Below, one piece after another: positions 8,248 to 18,413 of a stretch of DNA of 64,000 nt. The position numbers were made by a program, and so were the translations under genes. The notes under the pieces were generated by a model. It saw only the letters and a list, made by a program, of their open reading frames with translations, ran no database searches and was not told where the DNA came from. The DNA comes from an uncultured Duncaniella sp. (GTDB taxonomy: Bacteria > Bacteroidota > Bacteroidia > Bacteroidales > Muribaculaceae): contig CATWQI010000001.1 in the NCBI GenBank assembly GCA_958352885.1, positions 248,001 to 312,000 on the forward strand, written 5' to 3'. Each line of letters opens with the position of its first letter. The stretch's first letter is position 1.

Positions 8248-8646
8248 TTAGTAAACGTAACACAAAACCTCGCCACCAATCTTGAGGTCGCGGGCTTTCT
8301 TATTAGTCATCACACCCTTGGATGTTGAGAGGATGGCAATGCCGAGTCCGTTCAACACACGAGGCATATCTTTGTAGCCGGTATAACGGCGGAGACCCGG
8401 ACGTGAAACGCGCTGAAGGTTCTTGATGGCGTTCACCTTGTCGATGGGGTCGTACTTGAGGGCGATCTTAATGACGCCCGCAGGGGTTTCACCCTCTTCA
8501 AACTTATAATTGAGGATGTAGCCTTGCTCAAAGAGAATCTTGGTAATCTCTTTCTTCAAGTTTGAGGCAGGAATCTCGACCACACGATGGTTGGCCTTGA
8601 TTGCATTTCTCAATCTTGTCAGATAATCTGCTATAGGATCAGTCAT
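8248..8646 (-). CDS. rpsH: 30S ribosomal protein S8
   Basis: 16S rRNA-binding protein and, in E. coli, translational repressor of the spc operon. The 132-aa sequence shows DPIADYLTRLRNAIKANH at the start and the signature LSTSKGVMTNKKARDLKIGGEVLCYVY at the end. It is preceded by an unusual 152-nt gap containing hairpins, which could be its feedback target. Confidence 0.98.
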   Translation of the reverse strand: MTDPIADYLTRLRNAIKANHRVVEIPASNLKKEITKILFEQGYILNYKFEEGETPAGVIKIALKYDPIDKVNAIKNLQRVSRPGLRRYTGYKDMPRVLNGLGIAILSTSKGVMTNKKARDLKIGGEVLCYVY

Positions 8647-8798
8647 TTTAAAAAATTGTTTAAATTGATTGGGGCATTTCCCAACAATATTTAATACTCA
8701 CTGTGTTCTAAGTGGGGAGGAAAGAGAGGGAGGGTGGTTCCCATTCGAAACTAATCGGCAGGGAACCGTTTTGGTCAGTACCTCCTTCGGGGGGAAGA
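8647..8798 (-). promoter_or_regulatory. hairpin-bearing gap upstream of rpsH
   Basis: A 152-nt gap without an ORF between rpsN and rpsH, in a region where other genes are 2-30 nt apart. On the minus strand GGTTCCC/GGGAACC (8761-8767 with 8736-8742) forms a perfect 7-bp stem, and TTGGG/CCCAA (8684-8680 with 8673-8669) forms a second one close to the rpsH start. S8 feedback control is a plausible role but is inferred from position only. Confidence 0.4.
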
Positions 8799-9068
8799 TT
8801 ACCAAGAGGCTTTCTTCACACCGGGGATGAGACCGGCTGATGCCATCTCACGGAACTGGATACGAGAGATGCCGAACTGGCGCATATAACCTTTGGGACG
8901 ACCGGTGATAGAGCAACGGTTGTGGAGGCGTACGCTTGAGGCATTCTTAGGCAGAAGCTGAAGAGCCTCATAATCGCCGGCTGCTTTGAGCTCGGCTTTC
9001 TTCTTGGCATACTTAGCCACGAGTTTAGCTCTCTTGACTTCACGAGCCTTCATTGATTCTTTTGCCAT
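8799..9068 (-). CDS. rpsN: 30S ribosomal protein S14, zinc-free form
   Basis: Small-subunit head protein. At 89 aa it is the longer zinc-independent type: it has an N-terminal extension and lacks the CxxC..CxxC cluster, keeping one Cys in LHNRCSITGRPKGYMRQFG. The signature SRIQFREMASAGLIPGVKKASW is complete. It lies 9 nt after rplE. Confidence 0.98.
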   Translation of the reverse strand: MAKESMKAREVKRAKLVAKYAKKKAELKAAGDYEALQLLPKNASSVRLHNRCSITGRPKGYMRQFGISRIQFREMASAGLIPGVKKASW

Positions 9069-9077
9069 ATTCGATGC

Positions 9078-9629
9078 TTAATTTTTAGCGTTTTTGAAAG
9101 GGAGACCAAATTCCTTCAACAGGGCGTAACCTTCCTCGTCAGTGTTAGCTGAGGTAACGAAGGTGATATTCATACCCATAAGCTTGTTGATGGTGTCGAT
9201 GTTGATTTCCGGGAAGATAATCTGCTCAGTGATACCGAGAGTATAGTTGCCACGGCCATCAAGCTTGCTGTCGATACCCTTGAAGTCACGGATACGGGGG
9301 AGAGCGACGCGCACGAGTCTTTCGAGGAACTCGTACATCTTCTCACGACGGAGTGTCACCATGACGCCGATAGGCATCTTCTTACGGAGCTTGAAGTTAG
9401 AGATATCCTTGCGTGACAAGGTTGCCACAGCCTTCTGACCGGTGATGGCGGTAAGCTCGTTGATGGCAGTCTCGATGAGTTTCTTGTCCTGAGTAGCTGC
9501 GCCAAGACCCTGGTTGATGACAATCTTCTTCAACTTGGGCACCTGCATGGGGGTGGTATAGTTGAATTTCTCGGTCAGGGCGGGAACGATGCGTTCCTGA
9601 TAGTCTTTTTTAACTGTTTGGGTACTCAT
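9078..9629 (-). CDS. rplE: 50S ribosomal protein L5
   Basis: 5S rRNA-binding protein that contacts P-site tRNA. The 183-aa sequence has the L5 N-terminal domain (VPKLKKIVINQGLG) and the C-terminal domain (RDFKGIDSKLDGRGNYTLGI, IFPEINIDTI). Its ATG overlaps the rplX stop by one base (TAATG), so the two are translationally coupled. Confidence 0.98.
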   Translation of the reverse strand: MSTQTVKKDYQERIVPALTEKFNYTTPMQVPKLKKIVINQGLGAATQDKKLIETAINELTAITGQKAVATLSRKDISNFKLRKKMPIGVMVTLRREKMYEFLERLVRVALPRIRDFKGIDSKLDGRGNYTLGITEQIIFPEINIDTINKLMGMNITFVTSANTDEEGYALLKEFGLPFKNAKN

Positions 9630-9949
9630 TACTTAATTTCCTCTCCTGATTTTTTAGCGATTCGGATAACGTTGCCTTTCTCGTCACGACGACAGCTGAT
9701 ACGGGTAGGTTTGCCCGACTTAGGGTCGATGAGAGCGAGATTGGAAATGTGAATGGGGGCTTCCATCTTGATGAGGCCGCCCTGGGGGTGCTGTGCGTTG
9801 GGCTTGGTAGCTTTTGTCACCATGTTGATACCTTCAACGATGGCACGCTGCTTTTCGCGGAGCACTTTGAGCACACGACCCTCCTTGCCACGGTCTTCGC
9901 CGGCAAGAACATAGACGATGTCGCCTTTTTTGATATGTAATTTGCTCAT
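9629..9949 (-). CDS. rplX: 50S ribosomal protein L24
   Basis: Assembly initiator of the large subunit. The 106-aa protein has the KOW motif near the N-terminus (IKKGDIVYVLAGEDRGKEGRV) and the conserved EGINMVTKATKPNAQHPQGG segment. Its stop overlaps the rplE start by one base. Confidence 0.98.
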   Translation of the reverse strand: MSKLHIKKGDIVYVLAGEDRGKEGRVLKVLREKQRAIVEGINMVTKATKPNAQHPQGGLIKMEAPIHISNLALIDPKSGKPTRISCRRDEKGNVIRIAKKSGEEIK

Positions 9950-9979
9950 TACTTTAATGTTTTTGACGGTTATGAACGA

Positions 9980-10348
9980 TTAGAGGACCTCGGGTGCAAG
10001 TGAAACAATCTTCATCTGGTTAGCAGCACGGAGCTCACGGGCAACAGGACCGAAGATACGGGTTCCGCGAAGCTCGCCGGCATTGTTGAGAAGTACGCAG
10101 GCGTTGTCGTCGAAGCGGATGTAAGAACCGTCGGGACGACGGATTTCCTTCTTGGTGCGGACAACTACAGCCTTGGATACTGTACCTTTCTTAACGTCGG
10201 ATGAAGGGATGACACTCTTGACAGATACTACAATAATGTCGCCCACAGATGCATAACGACGGCCTGTTCCACCCAGAACATGGATGCAGAGTGCCTCTTT
10301 GGCACCGCTGTTGTCGGCTACGGTTAAACGGCTTTCAGTCTGTATCAT
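9980..10348 (-). CDS. rplN: 50S ribosomal protein L14
   Basis: Forms an intersubunit bridge. The 122-aa protein has the family start MIQTESRLTVADNSGAKE, the GGTGRRYASVGDIIVVSVK core and the end FGPVARELRAANQMKIVSLA. It starts 1 nt after the rpsQ stop. Confidence 0.98.
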   Translation of the reverse strand: MIQTESRLTVADNSGAKEALCIHVLGGTGRRYASVGDIIVVSVKSVIPSSDVKKGTVSKAVVVRTKKEIRRPDGSYIRFDDNACVLLNNAGELRGTRIFGPVARELRAANQMKIVSLAPEVL

Positions 10349-10349
10349 A

Positions 10350-10607
10350 TTACTTCACTTTTTCGATGATTTCTACCAGGCGCCAGCGTTTGGTCTTGCT
10401 CAGAGGACGGGTTTCCATCAGACGGACGGTATCGCCTATTGAACATTCGTTCTTCTCGTCATGGGCGTGGTACTTCTTGGTTTTGTTGACAAATTTGCCA
10501 TAAATGGGGTGCTTCTCCTTCCACTTCACTGTTACAGTGATGGTCTTGTCACCCTTGTTGCTTGAAACAACCCCGATGCGTTCTTTTCTTAAATTTCTCT
10601 TTTCCAT
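10350..10607 (-). CDS. rpsQ: 30S ribosomal protein S17
   Basis: Primary 16S rRNA-binding protein with an OB fold. The 85-aa sequence shows RKERIGVVSSNKGDKTITVT at the start and the signature SIGDTVRLMETRPLSKTKRW. It sits between rpmC and rplN. Confidence 0.98.
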   Translation of the reverse strand: MEKRNLRKERIGVVSSNKGDKTITVTVKWKEKHPIYGKFVNKTKKYHAHDEKNECSIGDTVRLMETRPLSKTKRWRLVEIIEKVK

Positions 10608-10621
10608 TTGATGTGGGGAGT

Positions 10622-10819
10622 TTATTTGTTGTTAAGTTCGCGCTGACGCAACTCAGTCTTTACGCGAGCGATAGCCTTACGCGCATGTGTAATCTTAGCG
10701 GGGCTGTCAAGGGGCGAGATAGCATGGTTGATCTTGAGCTGGGCATAATCCTTCTCCATCTCAGCCAAGCGGTCGCGGAGGTCTTGAGTGCTGACTTCAG
10801 TGAATTTTTCTTTCTTCAT
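10622..10819 (-). CDS. rpmC: 50S ribosomal protein L29
   Basis: Two-helix protein at the tunnel exit, where trigger factor and SRP dock. The 65-aa sequence has the L29 pattern LRDRLAEMEKDYAQLKINHA and PAKITHARKAIARVKTELRQ. It follows rplP by 6 nt. Confidence 0.97.
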   Translation of the reverse strand: MKKEKFTEVSTQDLRDRLAEMEKDYAQLKINHAISPLDSPAKITHARKAIARVKTELRQRELNNK

Positions 10820-10825
10820 GATGGC

Positions 10826-11257
10826 TTACACATTTTGAGTTGGGTCATAATCGCGACGTACAATAAACTTAGTGGTCACGGGGAGTTTCTGAGCGGCGAG
10901 GCGGAGTGCTTCCTTAGCGATGTCGTAAGATACGCCTTCTACCTCTATTATAACGCGGCCCGGTGTTACGGGAGCAACGAATCCTTCGGGAGCACCCTTA
11001 CCTTTACCCATGCGGACCTCAGCGGGTTTCTTGGTGATGGGTTTGTCAGGGAAGATGCGAATCCAGATTTGACCCTGACGCTGCATGTAACGTGTCACAG
11101 CGATACGGGCGGCTTCAATCTGGCGACCTGTAATCCACTTAGACTCGAGGGTCTTTATGCCGAACGAACCGAAGGCCAACTGGTTGCCACGCTGCGCCTG
11201 ACCTTTCATACGGCCCTTCTGCGCGCGGCGGAATTTGGTTTTCTTAGGTTGTAACAT
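10826..11257 (-). CDS. rplP: 50S ribosomal protein L16
   Basis: Organises the A-site region of the large subunit. The 143-aa protein starts MLQPKKTKFRRAQKGRMKG, has the signature RIFPDKPITKKPAEVRMGKG and GVSYDIAKEALRLAAQKLP. It lies between rpsC and rpmC. Confidence 0.98.
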   Translation of the reverse strand: MLQPKKTKFRRAQKGRMKGQAQRGNQLAFGSFGIKTLESKWITGRQIEAARIAVTRYMQRQGQIWIRIFPDKPITKKPAEVRMGKGKGAPEGFVAPVTPGRVIIEVEGVSYDIAKEALRLAAQKLPVTTKFIVRRDYDPTQNV

Positions 11258-11278
11258 TGTGTTGAATCAATTGTGGGT

Positions 11279-12013
11279 TTAACGGTTGTTTTTGGGTTTG
11301 CGGAAACCGCCGCGACGGGGTGCACCGTTATTACCTGCTCCACGGTTTTCCTTCTGGTTTGAAGTGTACTGGGGAGCAAGGTCACGCTTGCCATAGACTT
11401 CACCGCGGCAAATCCATACCTTCACGCCGATGACACCAACTTTGGTGTGAGCCTCGACGAGGGCATAGTCGATGTCAGCACGAAGAGTATGCAGCGGAGT
11501 GCGACCTTCCTTGAACATCTCGGAGCGTGCCATTTCAGCGCCATTGAGTCGGCCTGATACCTGCACTTTGATGCCTTCAGCTCCTGCACGCATGGTTGAA
11601 GCGACAGCCATCTTCACTGCACGACGGTAAGCGATCTTACCTTCAATCTGGCGGGCGATGGTAGAAGCCACAATCTGAGCGTCGAGCTCGGGGCGCTTAA
11701 CTTCGTAGATGTTAATCTGAACATCCTTATCGGTGATTTTCTTGAGCTCTTCCTTCAGCTTGTCTACTTCTGAACCACCCTTACCGATGATAAGACCGGG
11801 ACGTGAAGTGCAAACAGTGATGGTGATGAGCTTGACAGTGCGCTCAATTACGATGCGCGATACGCTTGACTTAGCAAGGCGGACATTGAGGTACTTGCGG
11901 AGCTTTGAGTCTTCGAGAAGTCTGTCGCCGCATTTCTTACCTCCATACCAGTTAGAGTCCCATCCACGGATAACTCCCAGGCGATTGCTGATCGGATTTA
12001 CTTTCTGTCCCAT
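11279..12013 (-). CDS. rpsC: 30S ribosomal protein S3
   Basis: Small-subunit protein at the mRNA entry channel. The 244-aa protein has the N-terminal KH domain (VCTSRPGLIIGKGGSEVDKL) and the S3 C-terminal domain (IKVQVSGRLNGAEMARSE, GVIGVKVWICRGE). A basic low-complexity tail (GAGNNGAPRRGGFRKPKNNR) ends the chain. It follows rplV by 3 nt. Confidence 0.98.
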   Translation of the reverse strand: MGQKVNPISNRLGVIRGWDSNWYGGKKCGDRLLEDSKLRKYLNVRLAKSSVSRIVIERTVKLITITVCTSRPGLIIGKGGSEVDKLKEELKKITDKDVQINIYEVKRPELDAQIVASTIARQIEGKIAYRRAVKMAVASTMRAGAEGIKVQVSGRLNGAEMARSEMFKEGRTPLHTLRADIDYALVEAHTKVGVIGVKVWICRGEVYGKRDLAPQYTSNQKENRGAGNNGAPRRGGFRKPKNNR

Positions 12014-12016
12014 TTG

Positions 12017-12430
12017 TTAAGCCTTTTTAGCGTTTTTGTTATCAATTGTGTCAACAATCAATGTGACGTGGTTAGCGCGTTTGCGGATGCGGTAGCCGCG
12101 GCCCTGGGGGGCAGTGCGGAGACGCTTGAGCATGGGAGCGCAGTCAACGTGGATAGTGCTGACATAAAGCTCGCCTGCATCTGCCTTGCGTTCATTCTTG
12201 GCTTCCCAGTTAGCTATAGCTGAACGGAGGAGCTTCTCTACGCGGGCAGCCGCTTCCTTGTTTGAGAATTTCAGGATACCGAGTGCACGGTTAACCTCCA
12301 CACCGCGTACCATGTCAGCGACAAGGCGCATCTTGCGGGGGGAAGTGGGGATGTTGAGAAGCTTAGCGAAAGCTATGTTCTTCTGCTCGGCTTTCCTGAG
12401 GTCGGCTGAATTTCTTTTTCTTACACCCAT
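12017..12430 (-). CDS. rplV: 50S ribosomal protein L22
   Basis: Lines the exit tunnel with a long beta hairpin. The 137-aa sequence shows NIPTSPRKMRLVADMVRGVE and the hairpin region RLRTAPQGRGYRIRKRANHV. It lies between rpsS and rpsC. Confidence 0.98.
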   Translation of the reverse strand: MGVRKRNSADLRKAEQKNIAFAKLLNIPTSPRKMRLVADMVRGVEVNRALGILKFSNKEAAARVEKLLRSAIANWEAKNERKADAGELYVSTIHVDCAPMLKRLRTAPQGRGYRIRKRANHVTLIVDTIDNKNAKKA

Positions 12431-12484
12431 TTTATTTTAATTCTTTTCTTTTTTACAAATGAATTATTTATATCAGGGCCCTAA

Positions 12485-12754
12485 TTATTTCTTCCTGTTA
12501 CCGGAGTGACCACGGAATGTGCGGGTGGGTGCGAACTCACCGAGCTTGTGGCCTACCATGTTTTCAGTAACATAGACAGGGATAAATTTGTTACCGTTGT
12601 GAACTGCGAAGGTGTGGCCTACAAATTCAGGGGCAATCATAGAAGCGCGGCTCCAAGTTTTGATAACCGACTTCTTACCGCTCTCTTCCATTGCAGCGAC
12701 CTTCTTTTCAAGCTTCACGCTGATAAACGGGCCTTTTTTTAATGAACGACTCAT
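12485..12754 (-). CDS. rpsS: 30S ribosomal protein S19
   Basis: Head protein that forms a complex with S13. The 89-aa sequence has the start MSRSLKKGPFISVKLEKKV and the signature MVGHKLGEFAPTRTFRGH. It sits between rplB and rplV, with a 54-nt gap after it that holds no visible structure. Confidence 0.98.
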   Translation of the reverse strand: MSRSLKKGPFISVKLEKKVAAMEESGKKSVIKTWSRASMIAPEFVGHTFAVHNGNKFIPVYVTENMVGHKLGEFAPTRTFRGHSGNRKK

Positions 12755-12783
12755 AAGAGATAAGTGTTGCTTAATTAATCAGA

Positions 12784-13611
12784 TTACTTTTTTCTTCTTT
12801 CAATAATGTACTTCGAAGAATGTTTCTTCGGGGCACGAGTCTTAAGACCCTTAGCATAGAGACCCTTGCGAGAACGGGGATGACCACCTGAAGCGCGGCC
12901 TTCACCACCACCCATGGGATGGTCAACAGGGTTCATTACTACGCCGCGGTTGCGGGGACGACGACCAAGCCAGCGTGAACGACCGGCCTTGCCTGAGCGC
13001 TCAAGCGAATGCTCTGAATTGCCCACAACGCCGATAGTGGCGCGGCATGCTGCAAGAATCTTGCGAGTTTCACCCGAAGGTAATTTGACGATAGCGTAGG
13101 TGCCTTCACGGGAGATAAGCTGGGCGAAAGTGCCAGCTGAACGCGCCATGAAAGCGCCCTGGCCAGGACGCAACTCAATGTTGTGGATAAGCGTACCGAC
13201 AGGGATGTTGGCAAGCGGGAGGCAGTTGCCTACCTCGGGCTGAGCCTCAGGACCTGAAAGCAGCTCATCTCCAACCTTTAAGCCGTTGGGTGCAATGATG
13301 TAAGTTTTAGCACCGTCTTTATAGTAAAGGAGGGCGATGCGAGCCGAACGGTTAGGATCGTACTCGATGCTCTTTACTACTGCGGGAACACCGTCCTTAG
13401 TTCTCTTAAAGTCAATGATGCGGTATTTGCGCTTGTGGCCACCACCAAGGTAGCGGGTGGTGAGATGACCTTCGGCGTTACGACCGCCGGAAGCCTTTTT
13501 GCCGACTGTAAGAGATTTTTCCGGAGTAGTAGCAGTGATTGTACCTTTAAACACTCCGATAACCTTGTGTCTTTGCCCCGGTGTTGTGGGCTTGAATTTT
13601 CTTACTGCCAT
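12784..13611 (-). CDS. rplB: 50S ribosomal protein L2
   Basis: Needed for subunit association and peptidyl transfer. The 275-aa protein has the N-terminal OB domain, the SH3-like C-terminal domain and the signature MNPVDHPMGGGEGRASGGHP with its conserved His. It lies between rplW and rpsS. Confidence 0.98.
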   Translation of the reverse strand: MAVRKFKPTTPGQRHKVIGVFKGTITATTPEKSLTVGKKASGGRNAEGHLTTRYLGGGHKRKYRIIDFKRTKDGVPAVVKSIEYDPNRSARIALLYYKDGAKTYIIAPNGLKVGDELLSGPEAQPEVGNCLPLANIPVGTLIHNIELRPGQGAFMARSAGTFAQLISREGTYAIVKLPSGETRKILAACRATIGVVGNSEHSLERSGKAGRSRWLGRRPRNRGVVMNPVDHPMGGGEGRASGGHPRSRKGLYAKGLKTRAPKKHSSKYIIERRKK

Positions 13612-13616
13612 TTTAT

Positions 13617-13907
13617 TTAGATATTGCTATAAAAGTCAATAGTCTGTCCGTCGGCGAGAGTCACGATAGCTTTCTTCCAAGTTGCAGTCTTACCACGGAG
13701 GAGACCGCTCTTGGTCCAGCGTGACTTATTCTTTGCGCGGACATTGATTGTGTTTACACGGATGACTTTCACGCCATAAAGATTCTCTACGAGAGCCTTG
13801 ATCTGATACTTGTTAGCCTCGGGAGAAACACTGAAAGTATAGCGGTTAAGCTTCTCTGTAAGCTTGCTCGCCTTCTCGGTAACGATGGGTTTGATTGAAA
13901 TTTCCAT
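13617..13907 (-). CDS. rplW: 50S ribosomal protein L23
   Basis: Tunnel-exit protein and docking site for trigger factor and SRP. The 96-aa sequence shows IKPIVTEKASKLTEKLNRYT at the start and the family segment VRVNTINVRAKNKSRWTKSG-like region after IKALVENLYGVKV. It follows rplD by 26 nt. Confidence 0.97.
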   Translation of the reverse strand: MEISIKPIVTEKASKLTEKLNRYTFSVSPEANKYQIKALVENLYGVKVIRVNTINVRAKNKSRWTKSGLLRGKTATWKKAIVTLADGQTIDFYSNI

Positions 13908-13933
13908 TTTTACTGTAGTTTTCTCGATTGAGG

Positions 13934-14554
13934 TTAAAGTTTATTAACGAGTTCAAGGCTGCTTTCGGTGAGGATTACAGCGTTTGAGTTCATTACCACA
14001 TAAGTATTGATATCCGAGGCGTTGATAGTCTCAGCACCTGGGATATTTCGGGCTGACAAAGTTACGTTTTTATTTTGACCTGGTAAAACCAAAAGGATTT
14101 TTTTACCGTCAACTTTAAGATTTTTAGCAAAATTTACGAAATCTTTAGTCTTCGGAGCCTCGAAGTTGAAGTCTTCAACTACGATAAGCTGTGAATCCTG
14201 TACCTTATAGGTCAACGCACTCTTGCGGGCGAGAGCCTTAACTTTCTTATTCAACTTGAAGCGATAATCACGGGGACGGGGACCGAACACGCGACCACCA
14301 CCCACGAGAACGGGTGAGTTGATGTCACCGATACGGCTGCCGCCACCACCCTTCTGCTTGTGCAGCTTACGGGTAGAACCTGATACTTCGCTACGTTCTT
14401 TGGATTTGTGAGTACCCTGACGCTGGTTAGCGAGGTACTGCTTCACATCGAGATAAACGGCGTGCTCGTTTGCATCTACTGCAAAAACTTCGTCGCTGAG
14501 CTGAGCCTTGCGACCGGTGTCTTCACCTTTGATATTGTAAATTGCGACTTCCAT
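13934..14554 (-). CDS. rplD: 50S ribosomal protein L4
   Basis: Tunnel protein and, in E. coli, repressor of the S10 operon. The 206-aa protein has the extended loop (GTHKSKERSEVSGSTRKLHK, GSRIGDINSPVLVGGGRVFG) and a globular domain ending in LTESSLELVNKL. Its start overlaps the rplC stop by one base (TAATG), indicating coupling. Confidence 0.98.
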   Translation of the reverse strand: MEVAIYNIKGEDTGRKAQLSDEVFAVDANEHAVYLDVKQYLANQRQGTHKSKERSEVSGSTRKLHKQKGGGGSRIGDINSPVLVGGGRVFGPRPRDYRFKLNKKVKALARKSALTYKVQDSQLIVVEDFNFEAPKTKDFVNFAKNLKVDGKKILLVLPGQNKNVTLSARNIPGAETINASDINTYVVMNSNAVILTESSLELVNKL

Positions 14555-15171
14555 TATTTCTCAATTAAAACGATTGAACCTTTACTTCCGGGGATAGAGC
14601 CCTTGATGAGGAGCAGATTATGGTCAGGCATAACCTTAATCACCTGGAGGTTTTGAATTGTCACTTTCTGGTTGCCCATCTGACCTGCCATACGCATTCC
14701 CTTGAACACTTTAGCAGGATAAGAACATGCACCGACCGAACCGGGTGCGCGGAGACGATTGTGCTGACCGTGGGTTGACTGACCGACACCGCCGAAGCCG
14801 TGACGCTTCACTACGCCCTGGAAGCCCTTACCTTTTGATACACCCTGGATGTCAACGAAGTCGTTCTCAGTGAAGAGGTCAACTGTGATGGAGTCACCGA
14901 GCTTGTACTCGCCGTCAAATCCTTTGAACTCGGCCAAGTGGCGCTGGGGAGCTACTCCTGCCTTTTTGAAGTGACCTGCCATAGGTGAGGTTGTGTGCTT
15001 GTCCTTCTTTTCCTGGAATCCAAGCTGAATAGCCTCATAGCCGTCTTTTTCAGCAGTTTTGATTTGAGTAACTACGCAGGGGCCTACTTCGATAACAGTG
15101 CACGGCACATTCTTGCCGTCGGCACTGAAAACGGATGTCATTCCGATTTTCTTTCCTAATAATCCTGGCAT
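14554..15171 (-). CDS. rplC: 50S ribosomal protein L3
   Basis: Early-assembly protein near the peptidyl-transferase centre. The 205-aa sequence has the start MPGLLGKKIGMTSVFSADGK and the signature GVSKGKGFQGVVKRHGFGG followed by the conserved Gln-Ser-His region. It lies between rpsJ and rplD. Confidence 0.98.
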   Translation of the reverse strand: MPGLLGKKIGMTSVFSADGKNVPCTVIEVGPCVVTQIKTAEKDGYEAIQLGFQEKKDKHTTSPMAGHFKKAGVAPQRHLAEFKGFDGEYKLGDSITVDLFTENDFVDIQGVSKGKGFQGVVKRHGFGGVGQSTHGQHNRLRAPGSVGACSYPAKVFKGMRMAGQMGNQKVTIQNLQVIKVMPDHNLLLIKGSIPGSKGSIVLIEK

Positions 15172-15232
15172 TTCTCTTTGATTTAAAAAAATGTGATTCT
15201 TTTGTTACTTTAATCCTGATTTTCGATTTGGA

Positions 15233-15538
15233 TTACACCTTGATTTCAACATCAACGCCCGAGGGGAGTTCAAGCTTCATAAGCGCATCAACGGTCTTAC
15301 CGGTTGAATTGTGGATGTCGATCAAGCGCTTGTAAGATGAGAGCTGGAACTGCTCGCGAGATTTCTTGTTGACGAATGTCGAGCGATTGACAGTGAAGAT
15401 ACGACGGTGAGTAGGCAGGGGAATTGGTCCGCTGATAACAGCACCGGTAGCTTTTACGGTCTTCACAATCTTCTCGGCAGACTTGTCAACCAAGTTGTAA
15501 TCATAGGATTTAAGTTTGATTCTGATTGTTTGGTCCAT
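15233..15538 (-). CDS. rpsJ: 30S ribosomal protein S10
   Basis: Small-subunit head protein and NusG/NusB partner in antitermination. I set the start at the ATG at 15538, giving MDQTIRIKLKSYDYNLVDKS and 101 aa, the family length; an upstream in-frame ATG would add 18 unrelated residues inside the fusA 3' end. The signature TGAVISGPIPLPTHRRIFTV is complete. Confidence 0.97.
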   Translation of the reverse strand: MDQTIRIKLKSYDYNLVDKSAEKIVKTVKATGAVISGPIPLPTHRRIFTVNRSTFVNKKSREQFQLSSYKRLIDIHNSTGKTVDALMKLELPSGVDVEIKV

Positions 15539-15561
15539 ATCTTTGTTGAATGAAAGTATTG

Positions 15562-17688
<2,127 letters not shown>

Positions 17689-17759
17689 TTTGGTAAATAG
17701 AATCTAAAATTAGTTCAATGAAAAAGCTTTCGTTAATTTGACCTGCGTTAGTGAGGCAT

Positions 17760-18236
17760 TTAGAAACGGAAGTGGGCGAACGCGCGGTTAGCCTCAGCCA
17801 TCTTGTGCATATCTTCCTTGCGCTTGTATGCGCCACCCTGGTCATTGAAAGCGTCTACGATTTCGGCAGCCAGCTTCTCAGCCATAGTTTTGCCGCCGCG
17901 CTTGCGGGCGTAGAGGATAAGGTTTTTCATCGAGATAGATTCCTTACGGTCGGGGCGGATTTCAGTAGGCACCTGAAAAGTTGCACCGCCTACACGACGC
18001 GACTTAACCTCCACCTGGGGAGTTACATTTTCGAGAGCCTTCTTCCAAATCTCGAGAGCGGTCTTCTCTTCATTGGGAAGCTTATTCTTTACGAGCTCGA
18101 GAGCTGAGTAGAAGATTGTGTAAGAAGTGTTCTTCTTGCCATCATACATAAGGTGGTTAACAAACTTTGACACTCTTACATCGTTGAACACGGGATCGGG
18201 GAGAATGACCCGTTTCTTAGGTTTTGCTTTTCTCAT
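17760..18236 (-). CDS. rpsG: 30S ribosomal protein S7
   Basis: Nucleates assembly of the 30S head; in E. coli it represses its own operon by binding the rpsL-rpsG gap. I set the start at the ATG at 18236 (MRKAKPKKRVILPDP), giving 158 aa; the longer in-frame ORF reaches into the intercistronic hairpin and adds 25 unrelated residues. Signatures VEVKSRRVGGATFQVPTEIR and RKRGGKTMAEKLAAEIVDAF are complete. Confidence 0.97.
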   Translation of the reverse strand: MRKAKPKKRVILPDPVFNDVRVSKFVNHLMYDGKKNTSYTIFYSALELVKNKLPNEEKTALEIWKKALENVTPQVEVKSRRVGGATFQVPTEIRPDRKESISMKNLILYARKRGGKTMAEKLAAEIVDAFNDQGGAYKRKEDMHKMAEANRAFAHFRF

Positions 18237-18260
18237 TTTAGAGGAAAATGTTTTGTTTTT

Positions 18261-18324
18261 GGTTGCTTGGTTGCTGCATCTTTCATCTTCAACGGTCACC
18301 CCTCCGGGCACCGTTTACTCAACC
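18261..18324 (-). promoter_or_regulatory. hairpin in the rpsL-rpsG intercistronic gap
   Basis: Within the 177-nt gap the minus strand forms AACGGT/ACCGTT (18310-18315 with 18291-18296) with an inner CCC/GGG pair, enclosed by a possible GGTTG/CAACC helix (18320-18324 with 18261-18265 or 18270-18274). The place matches the known S7 repressor site of E. coli. Homology of the structures is not shown; function is inferred. Confidence 0.45.
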
Positions 18325-18413
18325 TGTGATTTAGCCTTCCAATCAAATCAAAAACGAGGGGTTAACGACTCTGTTTTTAATTTAATTACTTGTTTTCAGA
18401 AAAGGAGCGTGAA

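Noticed and set aside
10562..11254. Plus-strand ORF of 230 aa over rpmC and rplP
   Set aside because: Fully antisense to essential ribosomal genes, no promoter and no recognisable domain.
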